From NCBI GenBank assembly GCA_003339415.1, contig PDHQ01000011.1, positions 62,001-126,000 on the forward strand: 64,000 nucleotides of DNA. The letters are read 5' to 3'. This DNA is from Ophiocordyceps camponoti-saundersi (nom. inval.) (Eukaryota > Ascomycota > Sordariomycetes > Hypocreales > Ophiocordycipitaceae). The notes beneath the pieces are model-generated. The model searched no databases. It had not been told where the DNA came from and saw nothing but the letters and a program-made list of their open reading frames with translations. Below, piece after piece: positions 22,194 to 34,286 of this stretch (the first letter of the stretch is position 1; every line of letters starts with the position of its first letter). The position numbers were made by a program, and so were the translations under genes.

Positions 22194-24166
22194 ATGTCAT
22201 CGCCAGCCGTGCTCCCCACCACCACCACCGACACCGGCCAAGACCCGACAGCCTCACCGTCACCAAGCAGACCATCATCAACCTTCCGACCCTTCCGCCT
22301 CCTAAAGCAAGACGCCCTCAACCTCCGAAGCCGATGGCCCTCAGACTGGAAGGTGATGAACCAGCAGGTCCTGGCCAGCGCAGTCTACATCTTCTTCACC
22401 AACTTGCTGCCGGGAATCACCTTTGCCAGCGACCTGTACGAGCTGACGGGCAAGTCTTGGGGTCCCATCGAGGTCGTCTTCAGTACCGGTCTCTGCGGTC
22501 TCGTGTTTTCCATGTGAGGGATTTTCCTTGTCCTTTCTGTAGCTGGCTGACTTTATCAAAGATTCTCTGCTCAGCCTCTCACCATCCTCGGCGTCACAGG
22601 CCCGTTCTCCGTCCTGGCTGAGAACATATATCAGCTATGCCAAACGAGCTTTCATGTGCATATGAACCTCTTTTTCTTTCCTTTTTCCCTCCCCCTTTCT
22701 TTGAGTATCATCATCATCATCATCATCATCTGCCTCTTCTTCATCTTCACCATCATCTTCACCTTCATCTTCACCATCATCTTCACCATCATCTTCACCT
22801 TCATCTTCACCTTCATCTTCACCTTCATCTTCACCTTCATCTTCACCTTCATCTTCACCTTCATCATCTTCACCACCATCACCACCATCATCATCATCAT
22901 CATGAACAACACCGTCACTGACATATCGCAACGATAAAACCCAAGCAATAAAAGGTCGACTTCCTCCCCGTCATGGCATGGACCCTCATCCACGCCGGCT
23001 GGATGCACCTCCTACTGGCCGCCCTCAACGCCCACGACTGGACAATGCGCTACGTCACAAACTTCACCGCCGACATCTTCTCCCTCCTCAACAGCGTAAT
23101 CTACTTCCACAAGGCCGCCCTAGAGCTGAAGCGGACCCACGCCGCCGTCTCGCTAGCCGCCTTTCTCTACGCCGTCATAGGCGCCTTCGGAACCTGTCTC
23201 GTCGCCGTCCTGCTGTCGACGGCCAATTCGTGGCGTCCGCTGCTTCATCGCTACCTTCGTCTGGGCCTGGCAGAGTACGCTGCCGCCATCTCCATCGTCT
23301 TGTGGATAGCCATCCCCCATATCGGGGAGCTCGATCGGCTTGACCATCAGAGGCTCCAGGTTCAGACCCAGCTGAGACCGTCGGCCCCGGATCGTACCGT
23401 CTTTCTCGTCCGCTTCTGGCGTCTTCCCCTGCCCTGGATCTTCCTTTCCATCATACCCGCCGCCATCGTCACCGTCCTCTTCTTCTTCGATCATGAGATT
23501 AGCAGCATCATCTGTACCTCCTCCCGATATGGCGTGCGGAAACCAGGTGGCTTCGCCTGGGACGTAGCCCTCCTCGGGCTCACCACCTTCCTCTGTGGCA
23601 TCCTCGGTCTCCCGCCGGCCAACGGCCTTCTTCCCCAGGCACCGCTTCACTCCGAGTCGTTGCTGTATCGTCCCAATGGCCAACAACAAGGGAGGACGTA
23701 CGAGCAGAGATACTCGGCCCTCATCCAAGCCTCGCTCATCCTCGCCTTCATCTCACCCCCCCTTCAGCGACTCCTCGGCTTGACCCAGACTTCCGTCCTG
23801 GCAGGTCTCTTCATGTTCATGGGCTATCAGTCGCTGGCCGTCAATCCGATCCTGTTTCGCGTCGCCCACCTCCTGACGCCGCCCTCAGACCTGCCCGCCC
23901 TCCCTCGAGCCGTCTCCTGGTTAGCCGTCCACGGTTTCACACTGACGCAGATCGCCCTTACCGGCGCCGTCTTCGCCATGACCCTTACCGTCGCCGCCCC
24001 GGCTTTCCCCCTCGTCATCGTCGCCCTGGTTCCGGTGCGTCTTACGCTCATGGGCCGCATATGGTCCCGAGAGACGCTGCGCTTCGTAGATGGTTGGGCC
24101 TGTCGTCCGGGGAAGCCCGAGGACCAGAAAATGCCAGCCCGGTCCGACGAGGAGAAGGGTCCGTGA
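22194..24166 (+). CDS. bor1: Bor1-type borate/anion transporter (SLC4 family, 3 exons, 541 aa)
   Basis: Plasma-membrane exporter of borate, related to bicarbonate transporters (HCO3_cotransp domain). Exons 22194-22513, 22562-22655 and 22955-24166 sum to 1626 nt. The start gives MSSPAVLP. Family blocks read continuously across the junctions: FFTNLLPGITFASDLYELTG, ILGVTGPFSVLAEN, then FLPVMAWTLIHAGWMH and FSLLNSVIYFHKA, GLPPANGLLPQAPLHSESL, and GLFMFMGYQSL. About 11-13 hydrophobic segments are visible. Intron 2 is 299 bp and filled with CATCTTCACCTT-type repeats, while intron 1 is 48 bp. The tail is short (SDEEKGP). Substrate is inferred from homology; other anions are possible. Confidence 0.9.
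22707..22905. repeat. CAT and (CATCTTCACC/TT) minisatellite inside bor1 intron 2
   Basis: A CAT trinucleotide run (about 22708-22730) leads into tandem 6- to 12-base units of the CATCTTCACCTT type up to about 22870, and then a second CACCAT/CAT run. The array makes up two-thirds of the intron and leaves more than one frame open on each strand, encoding only His/Leu/Phe or Glu/Asp/Lys repeats. Confidence 0.85.
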
Positions 24167-25096
24167 GTGTGACCCCGCGCACGTGCAGGGCGGCCCGTCC
24201 CGCGCCCGTGTTCTCCCTCCGGACCCTCCCCCCTATCAGTTTCCGGGGAAAATCATCGTCATTCCAGTCTCACCGGACAACCAACTTGGCAAAGCGGAGC
24301 CCCCCATCGCCCGTGGCTTGCTGGCATCAGTCTCTTTGTCTTGCCCTGCCGAGGGGAGTAAAAAAGAAGCTTGATAAACTACACTCACTCCCATGCTCTC
24401 GAGACAAGCATTCCTCTTCCAACCTGTTTCCCCCACTCACGAGACCGCAACGCTCATAGAATAGATAACAGGAGTTCAAAGCATCCAGATACAGTCTCTG
24501 TCCTGTTGCTGGTACCACCCATCATCCCATTGTTGTAACTGACACTCGACCACCACCATCCCTTGTTTCTCCTTTTCTGTTTCCATTTTGTGTCACACAC
24601 TCGCACACACGCATTCTCTCACACACACACAAGTCTCCCTTTTATTTCCTTCCTCCTTGACACATAGTAGATGATTGTAGTGAGCTTGATGTCGCCAATC
24701 GGTCGTGCCGAGACGCATCAAAAAAACTGCACAAGATTCGATTTTCGACGGTCGAGAGATGAGCCCGTTCTGACTGTGATCCGTGAGATCCCGGAGGGAG
24801 CTGGGTATCTAGATTGTAATCCGACCTCATCCTGGTCCGTCATTCATTGGCTTGCGTAGCCGGCTCTGGCAGGTCCCTGATCGACTTGGTGAAAGACAAA
24901 GGAAATAAAAACCTTGGTAAGAACTAAGAAGTAAAAACAAAGAGACAGAAAAAAAAAGATGGAAAAAGATAGAAAGGGAGGGAAAATATTCGCAACACCG
25001 CAAGTCGGCTCCAGTAAAGCGATGACGATAGATGAAGCAGGCATATCGCCTCGGAGGTCACCCGTGTATAAAGAGACAGACATTTTGACAAGTGCA
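24167..25096. other. 3' region between convergent bor1 and the 250-aa gene
   Basis: No gene supported. Contains CA-rich sequence near 24594-24631 and an A-rich block at 24890-24990 that probably belongs to the 3' UTR of the minus-strand gene. Confidence 0.4.
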
Positions 25097-25849
25097 TCAG
25101 TGGATATTCCTGAACAGGTCGTTGCCCAAGAGACTGTCCTCTCTCCTCAGATGGACGAGCTCGGGGATCATGGGAGGCGGAGGGCCGACGGGCATCGGGG
25201 GACTGATGGTGATCTGGTGCGGTTCCTCGCACGGCTTCGGCGACAGGTCGGGGGCCTTGATGGGGACGACGGTTACTTGCGTCGCCTCGTCAAAGCACAT
25301 GGTGGAGCGCCTGGAGTCACCTCCCCGCAGGCGTCGAAACCAGGCACTGCCGCGCTTTCGCCGGCGGTCATCGGCGACGATGGTGGTGCCGCGACTCTCA
25401 GGTCGAGAAGCAGCCTTGATGGAAGCGCCTCCGACGGACATGGATCGTCCCTCTGCGTCTGGGGGAGAGTTGAGCATGTTCCTGCTGAACAGCCGGCGAA
25501 GACTGCTCTCGCGACCAGATCCGACGGGGCTCAGTGACTCCTCCTCGTCGGAGCGCTTTGGTGCAGCCACGGAGCTATTCGGAGGGGTGGAGAGGTTGCG
25601 AGCCGCTCCAATGGCGGCGTCGTGGTGCAGCTCATGGGAATCTTTATGGTCGGAAGACTGCTCGACGTCTCTGTGTTGGAGAGGATCCTGTTTTTCGGCC
25701 GGTGGCGTCTGGGGCGGCGTGAGCACCTTTTGGACCGGGGAGGCTGGTGGTGGAGGGATGATTGTGCCGTCGGTGATGCGTCCGAAGCCTAGATCGAGAA
25801 CAGGCAGCTCGAATCGTGGTAGAGCTGAATCGCCGAGACGAGAAGGCAT
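25097..25849 (-). CDS. unidentified fungal protein (250 aa)
   Basis: Single exon starting at ATG 25849 (MPSRLGDSALPRFELPVLDL). The protein is largely disordered, with Pro-rich segments, a basic Arg cluster (DDRRRKRGSAWFRRLRGG) in the middle and an ordered-looking end (PELVHLRREDSLLGNDLFRN). A hydrophobic FELPVLDLGFG motif near the start and the LGNDLFRN end look conserved-type, but I cannot name a family. There is no signal peptide or membrane segment. The frame stays open upstream through Pro/Ser-rich sequence containing poly-G tracts (on the + strand), which is probably 5' UTR. Confidence 0.55.
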   Translation of the reverse strand: MPSRLGDSALPRFELPVLDLGFGRITDGTIIPPPPASPVQKVLTPPQTPPAEKQDPLQHRDVEQSSDHKDSHELHHDAAIGAARNLSTPPNSSVAAPKRSDEEESLSPVGSGRESSLRRLFSRNMLNSPPDAEGRSMSVGGASIKAASRPESRGTTIVADDRRRKRGSAWFRRLRGGDSRRSTMCFDEATQVTVVPIKAPDLSPKPCEEPHQITISPPMPVGPPPPMIPELVHLRREDSLLGNDLFRNIH

Positions 25850-26549
25850 GGTGGGCGACGGCGATACGTAGAGCAGGCGAGACGCGGAGGAAGAGGTGGA
25901 TAGACAGAATGAAGAACAGAAGAGGCTGAAGAAGGAGAGAAAGTGAAAAATAGAAGAGGCAGAGAGAGAGAGAAAAGCCTTGAGCCTCGGGCAAGACAGG
26001 CAGAGTAAGAGGGAGAGGAGAAGGAAAAGAGGGGGGGGGGGGGGGGGGGGGAGGAAAAAAAGCAGGGGGGGGGGGGGGGGGGGCGGAGGGGGGGGGGGGG
26101 GGGGGGGAGAAGGAAAGAAAGACAGCGAGAGCGAGAGAGGATGACTTGAAGGCGGGTGGGTGCAGAGTGAGCACAGACGGCGGCGCCTTGTGGCCAAAGT
26201 GAGTAGTGGAGGGGAAGAGACGGTGCGGTAGCGTGGCAACCACCTGGTAGCAGGTAGGTAACCGTCGTAGTAGGGAGCTGTAGCCCAGACGTAGGTAGGT
26301 GGATAGGCAGTAAATGGGCGGTAGGCAGGCGGTAGGTAGGCGGTAGGTAGGTGGTATGTACGGGCCGGATGTCCAGGTAGTAGAAAAGAGGTAGCCTCGA
26401 GGTATGGAGGGGCTTGTGCTCGGCGGCGGACAGCCCCTTGGGGTCAGATGCAGCTAGCGATGTCTGACTGCTGGGGGAGACGGGCGAGACGCTGTGTAGC
26501 ACCGTCGAGAATTGGGGTTGCTGCGTTTGTAGAGAGCCTTTTTTTTTTT

Positions 26550-26605
<56 letters not shown>

Positions 26606-28114
26606 GAGGAGAGAGGAGGAGAGCAGGGGGAGGGGGGGAAGGGATGTAGTGGGTCGTGGGAAGAGGACGGGATGTGAGATGGTGAAAGAGACAGTAGAAA
26701 AGCGGGAGGCTGAGGAGGAGCAGGAGGAGGAGAAGGAGGATGCGGCGAGGAGAAGAGAGGTGAGTGATGGAGGTGGAGGATGAGGAGTAGCAGCAGGAGG
26801 AGGAGCAGGAGAAGAAGAAATCCAGACGACTGTTTTTACTTTCAACCATGCCGATGCTACGCCTATTATTATGGTAGTACCTACGGATACACTCTTACCA
26901 CTACCACCTTATTAACCTCCCCTTGCTGTGGTGCGAACGAAGCCCTACGAAGCCCAGAAAACAGAGGGTTAGAGGTACCTGCAACCTATGTACGTACATC
27001 CGTACTAACAAAACTCCTTGCTGGCGAACGCCACACACACGAACAGGGGCGGGAGAGGAGAAACGCCCACCACCAACTCACAACCCAGGGAGGTATAGCT
27101 GCCGCTGGAAAGGGGGGGGGGATAGAAAAAGGGCTGCGATGCGATGCGATGCGGATTCTTTTCACCACAAGCAACGACTGCGACAGGGGGAAAAAAAAAA
27201 GGAGAGACACATGAAAGGATACAAAAGAGAGAGAGAAACCCTCGTCCACCCCCTCTCTCTCTGCATGAGTACATACTTGGTAGCCCGAACTCTTCCTCTT
27301 CCTCGGCCGGCGCGGAAGCACCTCCGGCTCTAGCGGCAGTGCCCGCTTGGCGCTATGGCCCTTGTCTTCGTTGTCTTCGTTGTTGCCACAAAGCCGCTGG
27401 CGAATTCATCATTTTCCCTTACTTCATTGTACTGCATTGAACGGACTGCACGGATATATCAGTAGCACATTGCATTGTCTCTGTACCTAGATATCTATGT
27501 GTACGCAATTTTCTCTTCTCCTTTTTCTCTCCTCCATTTCCTCTTCTCCTTTTCCTCTTCTCCTCCTCATCCTCCTCCTCTCCCATAGCCCTCTTTTCTT
27601 CTTCCTCTCCCCCAGCCTTGTTATGCACGGATCAACCCCTCCCCTCCTTGACTCCTTGAGTCATTCTCCTCCTCTCCGGATGAGCCACCCTCGGCATTGC
27701 CTATTCAAGGGTCCAAGCCTTCGACAAAACGAACAAGTAACGCTCTCTCTCTCTCTCACTCACACACGCATACATACACAATACATGCAAGGCACGGCCT
27801 CCCGCCAGCCTTCTGCATGCAGTGTTGGCTCAGTTACCGTCATTGGACGCCTCTTCGACCATGGCTTGAATGCTGGTCTTGACATACTGTGTGAACGACT
27901 AATCGGATGACACTGTGACGACGTGACGTAGATGCTGCATCGAACAAAGACACAACCGAGGGTAGAAAAAAAATCACGGCTTATCGGAGACACGTACTTC
28001 CGTCGATCAATCCTTCGCGTCGTCGTCCACTCAGTCGCCCGTCCTCTCACCTCCCGAGTAACTGCCTCACTCCTCTGAGCGAGAAGAGAACAGAAACAAT
28101 CCAGTCCGTCCATC
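25850..28114. other. 2.3-kb low-complexity intergenic region
   Basis: No gene supported. It contains G runs at 26031-26051, 26065-26083 and 26088-26107, TAGGTA/GGCGGTAGG repeats at 26240-26355, a TG microsatellite at 26551-26601 preceded by an 11-T run, and GAGGA-rich sequence to 26820. The last 150 bases lead into etr1. Confidence 0.5.
26551..26601. repeat. (GT)n microsatellite
   Basis: About 25 TG/GT dinucleotides in an uninterrupted array, preceded by a T run. Located upstream of the minus-strand 250-aa gene. Confidence 0.9.
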
Positions 28115-29425
28115 ATGTCATCATCATCACGCCGCCTCCTCGCCATACCCTCTACCTGCCGTGCGCTGTCCCGCGTCCGGAGCGGAGCAAGTCCGGTCCC
28201 GACACAACGGCGCCTCAAGTCCGGCCCTTTCGGCTACACCATGGCCAAGGCACTCGTCTACTCAAGAAGAGGCGAACCATCCGAAGTGCTCAAGTAAAAA
28301 ATTACACAGAAATTTTCTCAAACCCCATAACAAAGATTCTCTAAACTCGTCACAAGGCTTCACGTGCACTCCATCTCCCCCTCGTTACCTCCGTCATCCG
28401 TCCTCGTCCGCACCCTCGCCGCCACCATTAACCCGGCCGACGTAAACACCATACAGGGAACCTACGCCGCCAAGCCGCCATTGACTCAGCTCCTCGGCAC
28501 CGAAGAGCCGTCGGCCTGCCCCGGAAACGAGGGCGTCTTCGAGGTCGTCGCCGCCGGCAGCTCCGTCGATTCCGTCAAGGCCGGCGATTGGGTCATCCCC
28601 AAGGCTTCCCACATCGGCACATGGAGGACCCACGCCGTCTTCGACTCCCAAGACCTCTTCCCTATCGACAAGGACGGCTTGACCCCGACCCAGGTCGCCC
28701 TCGTCAGCGTCAATCCCTGTTCGGCCTATCGCATGCTGAGGCATTACGGTCCCAGCGCCGGCATCAAGTCCGGCCTGGCCATGCGCCCGCTCGAAATCGG
28801 CAGCGGCGAATGGTTCATACAAAACGGAGCCAACTCCGGCGTCGGCAGGGCCGCTATCCAGTTCGCCAAGCTATGGGGCCTGAGGAGCATCAACGTCGTC
28901 CGCGATCGCGACACCCCCGAGGCGACCGATGCCCTGACCCGTGACCTCACCGACCTGGGCGCCGACGCCGTCGTCACGGAGTCGCAGTTCCTCTCCCGCG
29001 AATGGAAAGACCGTCTGGCCGAATTGACCCGCGGTGGTCGCGAGCCCGTTGGCCTCGGCCTCAACTGCGTCGGCGGCAAGTCCGCCACCGCCCTGGCCCG
29101 CAGCCTGTCAGATGGCGCCTCCATGGTCTCGTACGGCGCCATGGCCAAGCAGCCCGTCATCTTCCCCGTCGGCCTCGTCATCTTCAAGGACATCCGTTTC
29201 GTCGGATTCTGGCTGTCCAAGTGGAACCAGGACGATCCCACCGGCCGCGCTCACATGGTCAACGATATACTCAAACTCATCCGCGAGGACAAGTTTCGTG
29301 ACGCGCCCGTCAGACATGTCCGCTGGGATTGGGACACCAAAGAGGACGTCCTTTGCGCCGCTGCTCAGGCTGGCCTCGAAGGCTTCAGAGACGGAAAGGG
29401 CATTTTCGTCTTTGGCGACACCTAG
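28115..29425 (+). CDS. etr1: mitochondrial 2-enoyl thioester reductase Etr1/MECR (2 exons, 415 aa)
   Basis: Reduces trans-2-enoyl-ACP with NADPH in mitochondrial type II fatty-acid synthesis, the route that supplies octanoyl-ACP for lipoic acid. Exons 28115-28293 and 28357-29425 (1248 nt). The N-terminus is an Arg/Ser-rich mitochondrial presequence (SSSSRRLLAIPSTCRALSRV). The MDR-family fold has the substrate-side motif NPADVNTIQGTY, with the conserved Tyr, and the nucleotide-binding segment QNGANSGVGRAAIQFAK. The end is KGIFVFGDT. Intron 1 (63 bp) restores the codon in VLKLHV. A second in-frame Met (MAKALVYSRRG) after the presequence could give a non-mitochondrial form. Convergent with vps34, 257 bp apart. 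Confidence 0.92.
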
Positions 29426-29682
29426 ATAGTTCGGGACGCCACAGATACTCAATATCACCTATTTTTAGCCATTCAACGTCAAACTAGTCATACTTCTATC
29501 TCTTTCTCCTCCTCCCTTCAACGCCGTATAATTTTCCCCTGCCAAACGCTGCCTTCCAAACGCTGATCCCATTCAGTCGCGAACTCCTAACATGGAACGG
29601 AAAGGGGACACATAACTCCAATGACCGTGCGCCTGGAATAGACCCGTCAAGACTGGTAACCGCTGACCTTCCTGCCTCTCGC

Positions 29683-32598
29683 TCACGCCCTAAAGGCCTG
29701 CGCCCACTCGTGCAGCTTGTCGATGACGACGGGCGCAAAAGCAGTAAGCGTGCCGTCGATGACGTTGCCAAAGTAAAGAATGGCCTCTTCCTCGCTGAGT
29801 TCGAGGTGGAACCGTTCGCGGACCTTGATGACGGCCTTGTCCGGCTCGAGCCGGATGTCCGGGATGTTGGCGTGGACCATGAGGCTGAACAGGTTGAGGA
29901 TGAGGTTGCAAGACTTGCGGAGCGCCGTGTAAGCCAGGAAGCAGTACTGCCGGAATCGCTGGTAGTGTTCGGAGTGGACGCCGCCCATGCAGTCGACCAT
30001 TTCCTTGGACAGCTTCATCACCGGCGCGAACGGCTTGGGGTCGCGCCCGAGGATGAAGCCGAAATCGGCGTGGAAGAAGTGCCCGTCAGGCGCCAGCAGC
30101 AGGTTGTCGAGGTGACGGTCGCCCACGCCAAGTATGTACGTGATGACGCAGTAGCCGGCGCACGACTTGATGTACGTGTCGAGAGTCTCCTGTCGCACCC
30201 CGAGCGGCTGCCTGTCGTCCGGGTTGTGGTGTCGCAGGTAAGCCAGCGCCGGGTTGGTCCTGAACTTGCCGACGATGCTCGAGAGGCTCTGCGATTGCAC
30301 AAATTGCGACGCGCCGGCCGTCGTGCTCGTCGCCAGGATTTTGTAGGGCGACAGCTTCAGATCCAGGTTCTCCTTGCGCAGCAGCTGGTCCATCAACGTG
30401 ATTATCTGTATCACCAGCTGGTCCTGTCGCAGGTCGTCGCCTAGCTTGAAGATGATGGGATAGGCGCTGCCCGTCGTCGTCTTGAACGTCATTTTGATGG
30501 GGTTCAGTGATGACTTAAACACTGTTACCTGGTCGGCGGCCACGCCTGTGATCTTGATGGATGGGTCCAGCGGCATCGCCAGCGGCGGGTCCAGTGTCAC
30601 CAGCTCATTCTTGGGGTCTGCCAAGAACGTCTTGACCCGATCGACCTTTTTGGCGATGGACTCGTTCGAAACCTTGACCTCGCCCGCTATCTTCGACAAG
30701 ATGGCCACCAGCTCGGCCTGTCGTAGGAGCGTCTTCCTGTTCTCCGCCCCGTCCGGTTGCCGGACGAGCTGCGTCATGAACTCGTACGCCACTTTGCGAT
30801 AGATGTTGCGGTTGTCGAGACCCTGCTCAGGGCTGTGATCGTCGCATTCCACCATGAGATACCAATATAGATAATTGCCCAGCATGAAGTTGGCAGCTGC
30901 TCGTTGGATGAGGAAGCTGGCAAGAGACGAATCTTGCGCGCCGTCGTGGTCTGACTCTGCCGAGATGTGTTCGTACTTGAGCGCCTGTACCAACTGCAGC
31001 AAGTAGAGCAATAGTTCTGCGTCGTCAGCCTTTCGCAATCGGTCGACGGCGTATGATCGGACGGCCGGGTTGTCAAACGACGGGCCGAGGAGCTCAAGGG
31101 CATCGTCCACGTCGATTTCGGTCCAGCTGCCGAGGTTCTGTATCGCCTGTTTGGCCTCGCTCTGATCGTTCCAGTTGACCGACTTGACAAACTTGGTCAA
31201 CGCCCTCTTGTCGCGGGTAAGATGGTGGCGGAATTTCCACACCAGGTCCGTCTCCTCAGGTGACAGGACGTGCGTGGGCGAATACGACATGATCAGGTTC
31301 AGTTCGTCGCGGACCTTTGCATTCGGCTTCAGATCCTTATCCAGGATGCCGTGTCGATGGGAGCTTCTAAAGAGTCTCCTGTGTTTGGCCTCGGCCGGGT
31401 TGTCTCTCTGGCCTACCTCGGGATCGTAAACCTTGATGAGTCGCGTGCCCAGTCCATCGGAGCTCTCTCCCAAGCCGTTGATGCCCGGGCCGAAATGGAC
31501 CTCGGGTTTTCGCTGAGCGATGCTGGCCTGTGAGGCCGACAAAGGCTGCAGGGATGATATTGGTAGCGGTTCATATTCGTGGTCTGCGAAGACGACGGGA
31601 AAGTCGAATCGTGGCAGCTCGACATTGAGTAGAAAGGCGGAAGAGCTCGATCTTCTGTCGTCGGTGTCGGCACCAGCTTCTGCGCCGTCGTCGTCAACGG
31701 CGCGCTGGCGCTGAAGCATCTTCATAGAGGACTTGGCGGCCTGGAGCCCACGCTTCTCGAAGTTGCGGAAGACCATCTGATCCAACCAGTCGACGCGAGG
31801 TATCTCTCCCAGCTCGTGCTTCTTGAAAAGCTTCTCCATCCTGTCCAGCTCTTCAGCGTCCTTGTCGAGCTGTGGCGTTTTGTCGGCCCGTGATCCAGTT
31901 GTATTCCTCGGCGCGAGCAGGGCCGGTGTCGTAGAGTTGTCGGTCCCATCAGCGTGTTTGTGTCTGTGCACGAGGCACTTCTGACGCCCCTTTTGCACTT
32001 GGTTGTCCGCATCAAACATGGGCAAGGTGGTTCCCCCGAAGGGTATGTTATGGCCAAGAGCGTGCTTGCCTCCGGTCGGCGACAGATCCCAGATGGTCAT
32101 GGCCAAGCGGGAGTTGACCGGAAGCTGCTTGTATGTGATCGGAAGCTCCAGCCATTCATTCCATCTGTCGACGCCATCATTAGAACACAGTTACTCGCCC
32201 TTTGGCAGGCATCAAAACAGACTCACTTTCTTTCCGAGCGAAATGACTTGTAAGCTGTCTGAACAGGTACTGTAAGAGGTTTCGAGCCGGCCCAGACCTG
32301 GACCGTAACGTAGAGGTCGGAGAAGGGACTGTACAACGCGCATCAGCCGTCGTATCTCCGTGCAGTAGCCAGAAGAACCCACCTCGTGTTTGAGCCGACG
32401 TGTCGAAGATCAGGCCGGTCGAGTAGCGTCGATTGTTTTACAGGAGGCTCCTCGCCGTCCAGGTTCATTCTGCCGACGTCAGTGTGATGAGCAGATGGGG
32501 AACAGATGAGATGAGACACACATGCGGATGCTGACGGGATGGTCCACGTCCTTGGACGCCGCGAAGGAGAAGGGGTCCATTCTGCCGTACTCGGTCAT
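29683..32598 (-). CDS. vps34: phosphatidylinositol 3-kinase Vps34, class III (4 exons, 915 aa)
   Basis: Makes PI3P on endosomes and autophagosome precursors, in complexes with Vps15 and Vps30/Atg6. Exons on the minus strand: 32522-32598, 32383-32469, 32227-32328 and 29683-32164 (2748 nt). Order: N-terminal C2 domain (SDLYVTVQVWAG, AMTIWDLSPTGG), a helical PIK domain around the middle, and the kinase domain in the last 270 residues. Visible kinase motifs are FKLGDDLRQDQL, the catalytic loop GVGDRHLDNLLL, and HADFGFILGRDPKP. The C-terminus HEWAQAFRA is the membrane-binding end helix. Two in-frame ATGs lie close together (MTEYGR at 32598, MDPFSFAASK at 32580); the second matches the usual fungal start, the first is the longest form. 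Confidence 0.93.
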
Positions 32599-33034
32599 GG
32601 GTGCGGTACCATCGCAGGCAGTCGAGGAGACAGGTTTCGGTCAAAAAAGCTATGGCTGTGACAGCTCAGAGTGTGTCACTCACAGACTCACAGTCACACG
32701 CAATCGATAACGTGAAAAGTCCATGATTATGTAAGCTCCTGTGTCAGCCCTATGAAAGCCATGTGCGACCCCTGTGCGGATAGAGCGGTGGGGACAGTTC
32801 ATGGGCAATGTGTCCTGCGCCCCGCCAGGTTGTTGTTGACATTGAGGCCTAGCACGAGCTGTGATATCATCATATCAGCATGTGATTGTCAAACAATGAT
32901 TTCACATGACAAGGGTTTATTTGTATGCCATTGCATCCGATGTTGTTGTCTGTCTTCTTTTTGACTTTAAGCTATCGCAAGCAAAGAGTCACACTACGTA
33001 CTCCGTACATAGCACATACAACCACGTCACAAGC
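32599..33034. other. vps34 upstream region
   Basis: No gene seen. Contains the nonamer TACTCCGTA at 32999-33007. It is also the 3' flank of the DUF4336 gene. Confidence 0.4.
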
Positions 33035-33927
33035 TCAATCCTTGGCCTCCAGGTGCCACTTAAACACCTTGCGAAACACTTCCTTCCCGTCGCCCTCCAG
33101 GACGTCGCCATGACAGGGGATCAGTGTGGTAAAGTCCCAGCTGTCTATGAGCTTAATACTCTTGTTCAGACTGTCCCGGTCTTTGGCCGCCATGTACCAA
33201 TTAAAGCGTCTCATCCACTTGGGATCCCCCTCCGTGCTCTGCACCGTCTGGAAGAGCGAGTCCACCACCTCAGCAAGCTTTCTGTCCTCTTCCGGCGCCT
33301 TGCTGTATTGCTCGTTTGGCGGAAGGTTGAACATGAGATCTGCTTCGATGAGGACACGGTCCGGCTTGTAGAAGAAGACGAGTTCGAGGTTAGAGTGGCC
33401 ATCGACATACTCGTAGTTAAAGTCGGCGTCGAACTCTGGGCTAATGCGGACTTGTCGCTTGTTATCTTTGGTAAAGACGACGTCAAACTTTTCATCACCG
33501 ATCTTGGGGTCATCCTGCTGCCCGCGGCGCTTCTCTTCCAGCCCCTCTGGTCCAATAACCTTGGCATCCGGATACTGCCTGGCCCATTCCGAGACGAAGA
33601 TGTGATGCTCAAAGTCGGGGGCGACGATGTAGCCGACCTTGCCTCCCATATCAGACACCCTGGTCTTGGTGGCCTCGGTCAAGGCGATGGGTGAGAAGAT
33701 GGCGAGACTTCCCGAGCTCAGCCTTACTACCCGGCGCGAAGAAGCAGGCTCGTTAGCCGATGCGAAGGCTAAACCTTTGGATACACAACCATACCGAGGG
33801 TCCCGCGCCCGCCAATCCTCAACTTGCCATAGCGGGAAAACGGCGCGGAAAAGGTGGTGATGTTGGGCGTGATGTTGCGAATGACCATGAGGTCCTCGGG
33901 CTTTGCGGGGATCAGCGCCGCCGACAT
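33035..33927 (-). CDS. DUF4336 family protein (2 exons, 274 aa)
   Basis: Function unknown; the family resembles a degenerate metallo-beta-lactamase fold and occurs in fungi, plants and bacteria. Exons 33795-33927 and 33035-33726 sum to 825 nt. Exon 1 gives NITTFSAPFSRYGKLRIGGRGT and the junction LVRLSSGSLAIFSPIALT, typical of the family start. Further blocks are KVGYIVAPDFEHHIFVSEW, HSNLELVFFYKPDRVLIEADL and TLIPCHGDVLEG. The frame is open upstream to ATG 34029, which would add 34 Arg/Ala/Ser-rich residues (start MGTGSSLLRPRP) resembling an organelle-targeting peptide. Confidence 0.75.
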
Positions 33928-34286
33928 TGCCGCTGCGGCTCCCAAGACGGAGCCGGATGCGCGTTTGTTGTGCGCGAAATGGGCGAATTGTGCCGGGCGA
34001 GGGCGTAACAATGACGATCCGGTGCCCATCAAGGGCGAGAGAGACAGGGGCCTTTTTTTTGTTGTTGTACGTGCTAATAGCGTTGAACGAAGTGTGGATG
34101 TCGAGCTGTTAGCGTCTTCGTTCAGCAAGTGTTGTCTCTGACGCTCACGGCAGAAGCCGTCACCCTGAGTTCGGGTTTGACGCAAGGGGCTAACAGACCG
34201 ATGAGGCGAACTTTTGATGATGATATGATGACATCAACCTATCGTATAGCTATCCTGACTACCTACCTACCCTAGATACAGATCTA
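33928..34286. other. short intergenic region
   Basis: Upstream sequence of the DUF4336 gene, possibly coding for an N-terminal extension up to 34029, then the 3' flank of the coiled-coil membrane protein with a CTACCTACCTACC repeat at 34260-34272. Confidence 0.4.

Noticed and set aside
22635..22931. Glu/Asp/Lys-repeat (-) and His/Leu-repeat (+) frames
   Set aside because: They lie wholly in the bor1 intron minisatellite; the transporter needs this stretch removed.
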